Below, piece by piece: positions 53,325-61,421 of a stretch of 64,000 nt of DNA; position 1 is the first letter of the stretch, and every line of letters starts with the position of its first letter. The DNA comes from JAJUFS01 sp964599565 (GTDB lineage Bacteria; Pseudomonadota; Gammaproteobacteria; Natronospirales; JAJUFS01), in contig CAZRFE010000001.1 in assembly GCA_964599565.1 (NCBI GenBank), positions 58,097 through 122,096 of the forward strand, given 5' to 3'. The translations under genes were made by a program, and so were the position numbers. Under the pieces are notes generated by a model that saw nothing but the letters and a program-made list of their open reading frames with translations, was not told the DNA's origin and ran no database searches.

Positions 53325-54292
53325 ACACCGCGCGACTGAACGCGAACGTGATCGCAATGCTTGTCGTGCTGATGGCCGCGGGTTGCGAACGCAGCGACGC
53401 GCCCGCCCTCGTCGGCACGCTGGAACGCGACCGCGTGACGATTCCGGCAGAACTGTCGGAACCGATCGTCCGCATCCACGTGCATGAAGGCGACGCCGTT
53501 TCAGGCGGCGATGTGATTCTCGAGCTCGACGATGCGCGCGCGAGTGCCGAGCGCGACCGGCTCGCAGCGCTCGCAAACGCCTGGAAGCGGCGCGTCGATG
53601 AACTCGTGCGCGGACCGCGCAAGGAAAGCATTCGCGAAGCGCGCGCGCGTCTCGCCGCGGCGGAAGGACAGCGCCAGGCCGCGCAACATGAATACGCGCG
53701 CGTGAGCGCGTTGCATGCGGAAAGTCTCGCCAGCGAGGCAGCGCTTGATGCGGCACGCGCCGCGCGCGATGCGCGCCAGGGCGAACACGATGCCGCACGC
53801 GCATCGCTTGAAGCGCTGCTTGAAGGCACGACGATCGAGGAACTCGACCAGGCGCGCGCGCAACTGGATGCAGCGCAGGCCGCGCTTCGCGCGCAGGAAC
53901 TGCTGATCGCGAGGCTTACGGTCACCGCGCCGCGCGATGCGCGTATCGAAGCGCTGCCGTACCGGCAGGGCGCGCAGCCGCCGCGCGGCGCGGACGTCGT
54001 CGTGCTGCTCGCAAGCGGCGCGCCGCACGCGCGCGTCCACATTCCCGTTGCGTGGCGCGCATCGTTCACCGAAGGCGCACCGGTCAGCGTGAACGTCCCG
54101 GGTTTCGGAAGCTATGCGGGTCGCGTGCGCTGGGTGTCGTCCGATGCGGCGTTCACGCCCTACTTCGCGCTCACGGAGCATGACCGCGACCGCATCAGTC
54201 ATGTCGCGGAGATCACGCTGCTGGATGACGCCGCGAACGATCTGCCTGCCGGCCTGCCGGTTGAAGTCTTCGCCGGCAATCGCGCGCCATGA
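53321..54292 (+). CDS. HlyD-family periplasmic adaptor (membrane fusion) lipoprotein
   Basis: A 323-residue adaptor that would link an ABC exporter to an outer-membrane channel. Signal sequence with lipobox AAGC and Glu at +2. First half of the lipoyl domain (IVRIHVHEGDAVSGGDVILELD), a long alpha-helical hairpin rich in Ala, Arg and Glu (residues about 75-200), then the second lipoyl half (ARLTVTAPRDARIEALPYRQGAQ) and a beta-barrel. YbhG-like. Overlaps both neighbours by 4 bases. Confidence 0.88.
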   Translation: MNTARLNANVIAMLVVLMAAGCERSDAPALVGTLERDRVTIPAELSEPIVRIHVHEGDAVSGGDVILELDDARASAERDRLAALANAWKRRVDELVRGPRKESIREARARLAAAEGQRQAAQHEYARVSALHAESLASEAALDAARAARDARQGEHDAARASLEALLEGTTIEELDQARAQLDAAQAALRAQELLIARLTVTAPRDARIEALPYRQGAQPPRGADVVVLLASGAPHARVHIPVAWRASFTEGAPVSVNVPGFGSYAGRVRWVSSDAAFTPYFALTEHDRDRISHVAEITLLDDAANDLPAGLPVEVFAGNRAP

Positions 54293-55248
54293 TGAACGGC
54301 GGCGACATGGCCATTCGCGCGCGCGGACTCACGCGCCGCTTCGGCAAGCTGCTCGCGGTGGATCACGTCGATCTCGACATTCCGCGTGCACGCATCTACG
54401 GCTTTCTCGGCCCGAACGGCTCGGGCAAGTCCACGACCATCCGCATGCTCTGCGGACTGCTGAAACCGAGCGACGGCGAAGCGGAAGTGCTCGGGTTCCG
54501 CGTGCCGCGCGATGCCGAATCGGTGCGGCGTCACATCGGTTACATGACGCAGAAATTCTCGCTGTACGAAGACCTGACCACGCAGGAGAACCTTGAATTT
54601 CTCGCCGACGTGTACGCGCTGCCGCGCCGCGAACGGCGCGCGCGCATCGAAAACGCGCTGAAGGAATACACGCTCATCGAGCAGCGCCACCAGCGGGCAG
54701 GCACGATGAGCGGCGGGCAGAAGCAGCGTCTTGCGCTCGCGGCAGCGACACTGCACGAGCCGCAGCTTCTCATTCTCGATGAACCGACCAGCGCGGTGGA
54801 CCCGCAGAGCCGGCGCGACTTCTGGGACAACCTGTTCGAACTCGTCGGGCGCGGCACGACGATACTTGTCTCCACGCATTACATGGATGAAGCCGAGCGC
54901 TGCCACGATCTCGCGATCCTGGATCGCGGCCGGCTGGTCGCCAACGGCACGCCGCAGCAGCTGATGCGCGACATCGATGCGCAGGTGCTCGAGATCGACG
55001 CGAAGGATGCACTCGCTGCGCGCCGGCTGCTGAGCGCGCGCGACGGCGTACGCAGCGTCGCGCAGCTGGGCACGCGCCTGCACGCATTGATCGCGCGCGA
55101 CATGCCGGACGCTGCCGCGAACGTGCGCAGCCTGCTCTGCGACGCCGGCATCAAGGCGGATGTCGAGCGCGTCAGCGCGAATCTCGAGGACGTGTTCGTT
55201 GCGGCGACGCGGCTTCGGCAACACGAAACGGACAACGCACATGCGTGA
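54289..55248 (+). CDS. ABC transporter ATP-binding protein (YbhF-like)
   Basis: A 319-residue ATPase: Walker A GPNGSGKST (about residues 43-51), Q-loop MTQKFSLYEDLT, signature MSGGQKQ (Met in place of the usual Leu), Walker B LLILDEPTS, and switch His in VSTHYMDEAERC. The C-terminal 80 residues are the extension seen in DrrA/NatA-type exporters. One nucleotide-binding domain, so it must dimerise; E. coli YbhF has two. Starts within the hlyD stop (ATGATGA). Confidence 0.92.
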   Translation: MMNGGDMAIRARGLTRRFGKLLAVDHVDLDIPRARIYGFLGPNGSGKSTTIRMLCGLLKPSDGEAEVLGFRVPRDAESVRRHIGYMTQKFSLYEDLTTQENLEFLADVYALPRRERRARIENALKEYTLIEQRHQRAGTMSGGQKQRLALAAATLHEPQLLILDEPTSAVDPQSRRDFWDNLFELVGRGTTILVSTHYMDEAERCHDLAILDRGRLVANGTPQQLMRDIDAQVLEIDAKDALAARRLLSARDGVRSVAQLGTRLHALIARDMPDAAANVRSLLCDAGIKADVERVSANLEDVFVAATRLRQHETDNAHA

Positions 55249-56332
55249 ACGGCTGACGCGTCTTGCCGCCATCGCGCGCAAGGAAGTGAAGCAGCTCGCG
55301 CGCGATCGCCTGACGTTCGGCATGATCATCGGCGTGCCGCTGCTGCAGATCGTGCTGTTCGGTTACGCCATCGATCTCGATGTGCGCCACCTGCGTGCAG
55401 CGGTTGCGGATCATGCAGGTACAAGCGCATCGCGCGAACTGGTGCGTTCCGCCGAGGCGAGCCAGATCGTGGACATCATCGCCGCGGTGAGCGGACCGCA
55501 GGCGCTGGAGCGCGGGCTGGATGCGGGGGATTTCGATGTCGGCATCTACATCCCGCCGGACTTCGAGCGCCGCCTGCAGGACGGACGGCCGGCAGCGCAG
55601 CTCCTGATCAACGGCAGCGATCCGACCATCGAAGGCATCGCGCGCCGGCTCGCGGAACTGCCGCGCCCGTACGCGAAGGCGTCGCCGGCCGATGCGCTGT
55701 TCGAGACGCGCACCTTCTACAACCCCGAGCGCCGCTCGCAGGTACAGATCACGCCGGGCCTCATCGGCGTGATCCTCAATCTCACCATGGTGCTGTTCAC
55801 CGCCATTGCCATCGTGCGCGAACGCGAACGCGGCAACCTCGAACTGCTGATCACCACGCCCGTGCGCACCGCGGAGCTGATGCTCGGCAAGATTGTTCCG
55901 TATGTCGTCATCGGCCTGCTGCAGGTCAGCATCATTCTCGTTGCCGGCACGCTGCTGTTCGATGTGCCGTTGCGCGGCTCGCTCCTCGAACTCTATCTCG
56001 CCGCATCCTTGTTCATCGTCGCCACGCTTGCGCTTGGCCTCACCATTTCAACGCTGGCGCGCACGCAGTTCCAGGCCACGCAGCTCACCGTCTTCACCTT
56101 CCTGCCATCCATCCTGCTCTCGGGCTTCATGTTCCCGTTCGACGGCATGCCGCGTGCCGCGCAATGGATCGGCGAAGTCATTCCGCTGACGCATTTCATC
56201 CGCCTTGCGCGCGGCATCGTGATCCGCGGCGCGGATCTCGCCAGCATGGCCTCGGAAGTCGCAGCGCTCGCCGCCTTCGCCGCGTTCATGCTCGTCCTTG
56301 CCGCATCCCGTTTCCGGAAACGCCTCGACTGA
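55241..56332 (+). CDS. ABC transporter permease (YbhS/YbhR-like, ABC-2 type)
   Basis: A 363-residue ABC-2 permease with one N-terminal transmembrane helix (LTFGMIIGVPLLQIVLFGYAI), a periplasmic domain of about 145 residues, then five helices. The conserved RERERGNLELLITTPVRTAELMLGKIVPY and LLSGFMFPFDGMPRAAQWIGEVIPLTHF are diagnostic. ATG 55241 overlaps the ATPase stop by 8 bases. Last gene of the export operon; a homodimer is implied because only one permease is encoded. Confidence 0.9.
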   Translation: MRERLTRLAAIARKEVKQLARDRLTFGMIIGVPLLQIVLFGYAIDLDVRHLRAAVADHAGTSASRELVRSAEASQIVDIIAAVSGPQALERGLDAGDFDVGIYIPPDFERRLQDGRPAAQLLINGSDPTIEGIARRLAELPRPYAKASPADALFETRTFYNPERRSQVQITPGLIGVILNLTMVLFTAIAIVRERERGNLELLITTPVRTAELMLGKIVPYVVIGLLQVSIILVAGTLLFDVPLRGSLLELYLAASLFIVATLALGLTISTLARTQFQATQLTVFTFLPSILLSGFMFPFDGMPRAAQWIGEVIPLTHFIRLARGIVIRGADLASMASEVAALAAFAAFMLVLAASRFRKRLD

Positions 56333-56424
56333 CGTCCGTTCACCGTTTGCATTCCCGCTGCAAAACCTTTATCTAGGGCGATCGGTCCGGCCGGGCCACA
56401 CCGCACCGGCAGAACAGGGCTTGC

Positions 56425-57012
56425 ATGGAAGACAACGGCGAAGATCGCAACAAGGCCGGAGTGACTCCGGAACTCGGACGCAAGATCCGGCTGCAGATGC
56501 TGCTGGAGGATCGCAAGCGCGCGAATGCCGTGCGCGCGAAGGTCAGCTCCGAGCTGCTTGCCGTGCTGCATTCCATGAAGGAGGCGATGCAGGACCTGCG
56601 CCGCACGCGGCCGGACCTCGAGGAAGAACTGCGCGGCCGCGGACTCATCTACAACGAACTCTACGCACGGCCCTACGACCGCATCTGCGAGATGCGCACG
56701 GAAATGCTGCAGCGGTTCACGCGCGTCTACAACGATCTCGAAACGCTGGCGCGCTCCGACGAGGACAACGACGACATCGCGCTGCGCGCGCTGCAGCCGC
56801 TGGTCGACGACCTGCTTGAAGTCCTGCACCTGATGATCGACGGCATGGCGACGGTGCGCGAGAACCGCACCGCCCTCGGCGCGGACCTGCTGCGCAACGG
56901 CGATGTCTACGAGAAGCTTTACAACACCGTCTTCGCGCGCATCAGCGTGGTGCGCGACGGCCTGCCCATACTCATGAACGCGGTCTTCGGGCGGCGCATC
57001 TTCCGGCGCTGA
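56425..57012 (+). CDS. helical protein of unknown function with internal duplication
   Basis: I do not recognise this 195-residue acidic-basic helical protein. Residues 43-95 and 129-181 align without gaps with 18 of 53 identical, including LL-VLH-M---M, R--R--L---L, G--Y--LY and RI---R, so it arose by tandem duplication of a helical unit joined by an acidic linker (SDEDNDD). No signal peptide or membrane segment. A possible promoter (TTGCAT, 17 bases, TATCTA) lies at 56347-56375. It converges tail to tail with the GGDEF/EAL gene, 6 bp between stops. A cytoplasmic scaffold or regulatory partner is possible but unproved. Confidence 0.7.
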   Translation: MEDNGEDRNKAGVTPELGRKIRLQMLLEDRKRANAVRAKVSSELLAVLHSMKEAMQDLRRTRPDLEEELRGRGLIYNELYARPYDRICEMRTEMLQRFTRVYNDLETLARSDEDNDDIALRALQPLVDDLLEVLHLMIDGMATVRENRTALGADLLRNGDVYEKLYNTVFARISVVRDGLPILMNAVFGRRIFRR

Positions 57013-57018
57013 AATCCA

Positions 57019-59616
57019 TCACTGCATGCGTACGCTCGGGCGGTGCGGCAGCGTCGCCGGGCGCCAGTCGCGCTTGACGAGCGCCGCGATCCTCGCCGCC
57101 GGGACCGGCCGGCTGAAATAGAAACCCTGCATCGACGTACAGCCCTGCTCCAGCAGGAACTCCGCCTGTGCCGCACGCTCGACACCTTCTGCAACGATGT
57201 GCAGCTTGAGCGAACGGCCGAGCGCGATCACCGCCTCGGTCACGCGCGTATCGCCGTCCGCCTCCGCGATCGGCGCAATGAACGCGCGATCGATCTTCAG
57301 CGAATCGATCGGCAGGCGATGCAGGTACGCAAGCGATGAATAGCCCGTGCCGAAATCATCCACCGCAATGCGCACACCGTGCTGGCGCAGCCCGGCAAGC
57401 GTGCGCGCCGCGAAATGCACATCGCGCATCAGCAGCGATTCCGTCAGCTCGAGAACGAGGCGCTCGCCATCCATGCGGTGATCGCGCAGCGCGCGGCGTA
57501 CGTCGGTCGCCAGCACGCCGCTTTCGAGCTGGCGCGCCGAGACGTTGACGGCGACCTGCGGCAGCCGGAGACCGAGCGCGTCCCACTCGGTCATCTGCCG
57601 GCAGGCTTCCTGCAGCACCCAGGCGCCGATCGCATCGATCATTCCCGTTTCTTCCGCAAGCAGCACGAAATGAAACGGCGCGAGCAGTCCGCGCAAGGGA
57701 TGCTGCCAGCGCAGCAGCGCTTCGACGCCGATGATGCATCCCTGCCTTGCATCGATGACGGGCTGGTAATACAGGCGGAACTCGTCGCGCTGCAAGGCGT
57801 GGCGCAATGACTCCTCGATCTGCTTGCGCTCGTTGAGCTGCCGGCTGATCTCCGGCGAGAAGATGCGGAAGCGCCGTCCGCCGTGCGCCTTCGCCTCGTA
57901 CACGGCGGTGTCCGCGTGCATGTAAAGCTGCTCGCTGTTGTCCGCGTCATCGGGATACACGCTGATGCCGACCGTCGCGTCCACCGTTTCCTCGATGCCG
58001 CCGTGCAGGCGGTATGGCTGGCGCAGCGCGCTCAGCAGAAGCTGCGCCACGCCTTCCATGTTCTCGTGCGCATCATGCGCATGGAACAGCACCGCGAATT
58101 CATCGCCGCTGACGCGAAACACGTATTCCTGGCCTTGCAGCGCATCGCGCAGCCGCTGCCCGGCCTCGCGCAGCAGGTGATCGCCGGTCGACGGTCCGAG
58201 CCGGTCGTTGATGCTCTTGAAGTTGTCGAGGTCGATGACCATGAGCACGAGCCGGCGCTCGTGCGCCGCCGCCTGGCGAATCTCGTGCTCCAGCACCTGC
58301 ATGAACATCGCGCGGTTCGGAAGCTGCGTCGTGGCGTCGAAGTTGGCGAGCCGGTTCATGGTGCGTTCGGCTTCAAGCCGCTCGGTGATGTCGCGCATCA
58401 CGGCGCGCGCGCCGCGAAAGCGTCCGGCTTCGTCGTGGATGGCGCCGAGCGTGACCTCGCATGACGTCGTGCTGCCATCCCGGCACGCAACCTTGCACAC
58501 GCGGTTGACCGGATGGTCGCCGCGCTGCGCGCCCGGCAGCGCGGCAAGTACGTCGTCCATGTCATCCATGTCGAGCAGCGCACCGAGCGCGAGCCCCGCT
58601 GCAACGTCGTTGTCCGTGTATCCGAGATGCGCCCGCGCGCGATGGTTGAGGTAATCCACGCGCCAGTTCTCGTTGCACTCCAGCACCATGTCGGGCAGCA
58701 GGCGGTTGAGATCGCGAAAGCGCTGCTCGGTCTGCCGCAGCGACACCTGCTTGTACGCCAGAAGGCCGGTGAGCAGCGCGGCCAGCAGTGCGACGCTGAC
58801 GATCCCGAGTATTTGCTCGTGGAACTGCCCGGCGAAATCCGCGACGCGCTCGATGCGCGGTGCGACCTGCAACTGCCAGCTGCGGTCATCGAAGCTCACG
58901 CTGGTGCGCGGCAGGTTCACAAACTGCGCGCCGATCTCGCCGGCGGCATACACCGGCCGCGCGCCGTCGGTTACGCGTATGGCATAGCGTTCGAGCAGGC
59001 CCGCACTCAGCAGTCCGCTGAACAGCGCATCGAGGCGAAACACGCCGTTGATGACGCCGCGGACTTCACCGTTCTCGCGCACCGCAAGATACGTGGTGAC
59101 GCCGCGCCCGCCCTGGCGCAGTTCCAGCGGCGGCGTTGCCGCAACACCGGTGCCGTCGAGCCCGCGGCGAAACGCGGACACCGCATCGGGTACATCGAGC
59201 ACGTCGAGATCCGCCGCCGCTTCGTTGCCTGCCATCGGCACGACAACGCGCATGCGGCCATCGGGATCGATCCAGTTGATGGCCTGGAACGCGGGCCATG
59301 CGCGCGTGATGGCGCCGGCCTCGACGCGAAACGCATCCGGGTTGACGCGCCCGCTCCGGCTCAGGCTGTCGCGCAGGACAGTCAGCAGCTTGAGGTGATG
59401 GTCGATTTCCTGCTGCAGGCGCACCGCGGTTTCCACGGCCTGCACGCGCGTTGCTGCTTCGAGATCGGCGTCGTTGCGCAGGTACTGCGTGTAGGACACG
59501 GACAGCAGCAACCCCGCCGTCAACAGGAACACAAGCACGCTCCAGCCGGCCGTCCGGCGCGCCACGCTCGCGTCGTTGCTGTATCCCCGCCAGTTCCGCA
59601 CAGCGGCTCCCGCCAT
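57019..59616 (-). CDS. membrane PAS-GGDEF-EAL cyclic-di-GMP phosphodiesterase
   Basis: An 865-residue sensor. Transmembrane helix at about 22-42, a CHASE-like periplasmic domain (about 45-255, with WPAFQAINWIDPDGRMR), a second helix at about 270-290, a PAS domain (LLPDMVLECNENWRVDYLNH), a GGDEF domain with SGDEF, and an EAL domain. The EAL domain keeps EALLRW, ELTES, DDFGTGYSS, KIDRAF and AEGVE, so phosphodiesterase activity is expected. The cyclase domain is degenerate (Ser for the first Gly) and has no RxxD inhibitory site, so it may be regulatory. ATG 59616 is chosen; the open frame continues through the opposite strand of gshA and is a shadow. Confidence 0.9.
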   Translation of the reverse strand: MAGAAVRNWRGYSNDASVARRTAGWSVLVFLLTAGLLLSVSYTQYLRNDADLEAATRVQAVETAVRLQQEIDHHLKLLTVLRDSLSRSGRVNPDAFRVEAGAITRAWPAFQAINWIDPDGRMRVVVPMAGNEAAADLDVLDVPDAVSAFRRGLDGTGVAATPPLELRQGGRGVTTYLAVRENGEVRGVINGVFRLDALFSGLLSAGLLERYAIRVTDGARPVYAAGEIGAQFVNLPRTSVSFDDRSWQLQVAPRIERVADFAGQFHEQILGIVSVALLAALLTGLLAYKQVSLRQTEQRFRDLNRLLPDMVLECNENWRVDYLNHRARAHLGYTDNDVAAGLALGALLDMDDMDDVLAALPGAQRGDHPVNRVCKVACRDGSTTSCEVTLGAIHDEAGRFRGARAVMRDITERLEAERTMNRLANFDATTQLPNRAMFMQVLEHEIRQAAAHERRLVLMVIDLDNFKSINDRLGPSTGDHLLREAGQRLRDALQGQEYVFRVSGDEFAVLFHAHDAHENMEGVAQLLLSALRQPYRLHGGIEETVDATVGISVYPDDADNSEQLYMHADTAVYEAKAHGGRRFRIFSPEISRQLNERKQIEESLRHALQRDEFRLYYQPVIDARQGCIIGVEALLRWQHPLRGLLAPFHFVLLAEETGMIDAIGAWVLQEACRQMTEWDALGLRLPQVAVNVSARQLESGVLATDVRRALRDHRMDGERLVLELTESLLMRDVHFAARTLAGLRQHGVRIAVDDFGTGYSSLAYLHRLPIDSLKIDRAFIAPIAEADGDTRVTEAVIALGRSLKLHIVAEGVERAAQAEFLLEQGCTSMQGFYFSRPVPAARIAALVKRDWRPATLPHRPSVRMQ

Positions 59617-59808
59617 CTTGATTTGGGATATGTGGGTTTGTTCTTCCCACAAAGTATATGACCTGGCACACCTTAATTCAGTGAGAACCCTGATTTTTTT
59701 TAACCTTATGTGGCGATGGTTCACGGACGGACAATTTCGGCATAATGCGCCGACCCCGTTACCCTCACCGGGAACGCCCCCCTCGAACACGCATGAAGGG
59801 ACACCCGC
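59617..59808. promoter_or_regulatory. divergent promoter region of the EAL gene and gshA
   Basis: A locally AT-rich 192-bp region with a T8 tract. Towards gshA a -10-like CATAAT is at 59741-59746 with a weak -35 upstream. GTGGG (59650-59654) is complementary to CCCAC (59645-59649 region), forming a short hairpin. No regulator site could be assigned. Confidence 0.35.
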
Positions 59809-61401
59809 TTGCAGTATCCCGATTCCGCGACACTCGATGCCCTCGGCCGCACAACGGGCGGCTGTCTTTTCCACGGCGGCCTTAAAGGCCTTGAGAAGGA
59901 AAGCCTGCGCGTACGGCCCGACGGGCAGCTCGCGCTCACCGATCACCCGCAGGCGCTCGGCGCAACGCTCACGCATCCTTTCATCACCACCGATTACTCC
60001 GAGGCGCTGCTCGAATTCATCACGCCGCCGCACACGGACGCGCGCACGACGCTCGAATTCCTGCACGACGTGCAGCGCTTCACGTACGCGAACATGGGCG
60101 ATGAACTGTTGTGGGCGACGAGCATGCCGTGCCGCTTCGGCCGCGACGAAGACATTCCAATCGCACGCTACGGCAGCTCCAATGTCGGGCGCATGAAACA
60201 CGTCTACCGTCACGGTCTCGGGCATCGCTACGGACGCCGCATGCAGGCGATCTCCGGCGTGCATTTCAACTACTCGCTGCCCGAGCATTTCTGGCCGGGC
60301 TGGCAGGAACGTTTCGGCGGCGACAACCTGGAAGCGGTCAGGAACGCCGCGTACTTCGGACTGATCCGCAACTTCCAGCGTCTCGGCTGGCTGGTGCCGT
60401 ATCTCTTCGGCGCATCGCCGGCCGTGTGCCGCAGTTTCATCGAAGCCGCGGCGGGCGATCTTCCCGGTCTCGAATACCGCGACGCGCACACCGCCTGCCT
60501 GCCCTTCGCAACCTCGCTGCGCATGAGCGACATCGGCTACCGGAACAAGGCCGCGCAGGCGGCGCTGAAGGTTTCGTACAACGATCTCGATACGTATGTT
60601 GCGAACCTCAGCCATGCCATCAACACGCCATGGCCGCCGTACGCGAAGCTCGGCGTGAAGGTCGGCAATGAATACCGCCAGCTCAACGATCACATCCTGC
60701 AGATCGAGAACGAGTACTACAGCTTCATCCGCCCGAAGAACATCGCGCGCTCGGGCGAGAAACCGACGCTCGCACTGAAGCGTCGCGGCGTGCGCTACAT
60801 CGAAGTGCGCGCACTCGATGTCTCCGCGTTCGATCCCGCCGGCGTCAACCTCGCCGAGCTTTACTTCCTGGAAGTGTTCCTCGCGTTCTGCCTGCTGAGC
60901 CCGAGCCCGACCATCGGCAATGGCGAACAGGCGGAGATCGATCACAACCAGACGCTGGTCGCGACGCGCGGCCGCGAACCGGGGCTGAAACTGCGTCACA
61001 ACGGACAGGACGTCGAACTGCGCGCATGGGCGGATGAAGCACTGGAAGCCATGCAGTCCGTGGCGGAAATTCTCGACAGCTGCGAACCGGACCGGCGCTA
61101 CACCTCGGCGCTTGCACTGCAGCGCGAAGTCGCTGCCGACCCCGAGCGCACGCCATCGGCGCGCATGCTGAAGGAAATGGCGGACAACCGGGAATCGTTC
61201 TTCGAGTTCGCGCTGCGCAAGTCGCTGGAACATCGCGATGCACACCTTGCCAGCCCGCTGCCGGAGAGCCGCGAGAACGACTTCCGCGAGATCGCGCAGC
61301 GTTCGCTCGACGACCAGCGCACCATCGAAGCCGCGGACACGCTGAGCTTCGAGGAATACCTCGAGCGCTATTTCAACCAGACGCTGCCGGAGAAAGCGTG
61401 A
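59809..61401 (+). CDS. gshA: glutamate-cysteine ligase GshA
   Basis: First enzyme of glutathione synthesis, joining glutamate and cysteine with ATP. 530 residues (E. coli 518). Family segments: GLEKESLRV, THPFITTDYSEALLEFITPP, DELLWATSMPC, HRYGRRMQAISGVHFNYSLP, PWPPYAKLGVKVGNEYRQLN and RRGVRYIEVRALD. Start codon is TTG at 59809, eight bases after AAGGG; no in-frame ATG or GTG gives a better N-terminus, and the family core begins soon after. gshB is not in the window. Codes for the thiol used by GrxD at the other end of the window. Confidence 0.93.
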   Translation: MQYPDSATLDALGRTTGGCLFHGGLKGLEKESLRVRPDGQLALTDHPQALGATLTHPFITTDYSEALLEFITPPHTDARTTLEFLHDVQRFTYANMGDELLWATSMPCRFGRDEDIPIARYGSSNVGRMKHVYRHGLGHRYGRRMQAISGVHFNYSLPEHFWPGWQERFGGDNLEAVRNAAYFGLIRNFQRLGWLVPYLFGASPAVCRSFIEAAAGDLPGLEYRDAHTACLPFATSLRMSDIGYRNKAAQAALKVSYNDLDTYVANLSHAINTPWPPYAKLGVKVGNEYRQLNDHILQIENEYYSFIRPKNIARSGEKPTLALKRRGVRYIEVRALDVSAFDPAGVNLAELYFLEVFLAFCLLSPSPTIGNGEQAEIDHNQTLVATRGREPGLKLRHNGQDVELRAWADEALEAMQSVAEILDSCEPDRRYTSALALQREVAADPERTPSARMLKEMADNRESFFEFALRKSLEHRDAHLASPLPESRENDFREIAQRSLDDQRTIEAADTLSFEEYLERYFNQTLPEKA

Positions 61402-61421
61402 GCCGGACGATCATGAAGGCG

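Noticed and set aside
59617..61245. N-terminal extension of the EAL protein to 1408 residues
   Set aside because: The extra 543 codons are antisense to gshA, which has strong family matches. The membrane segment starts right after ATG 59616.
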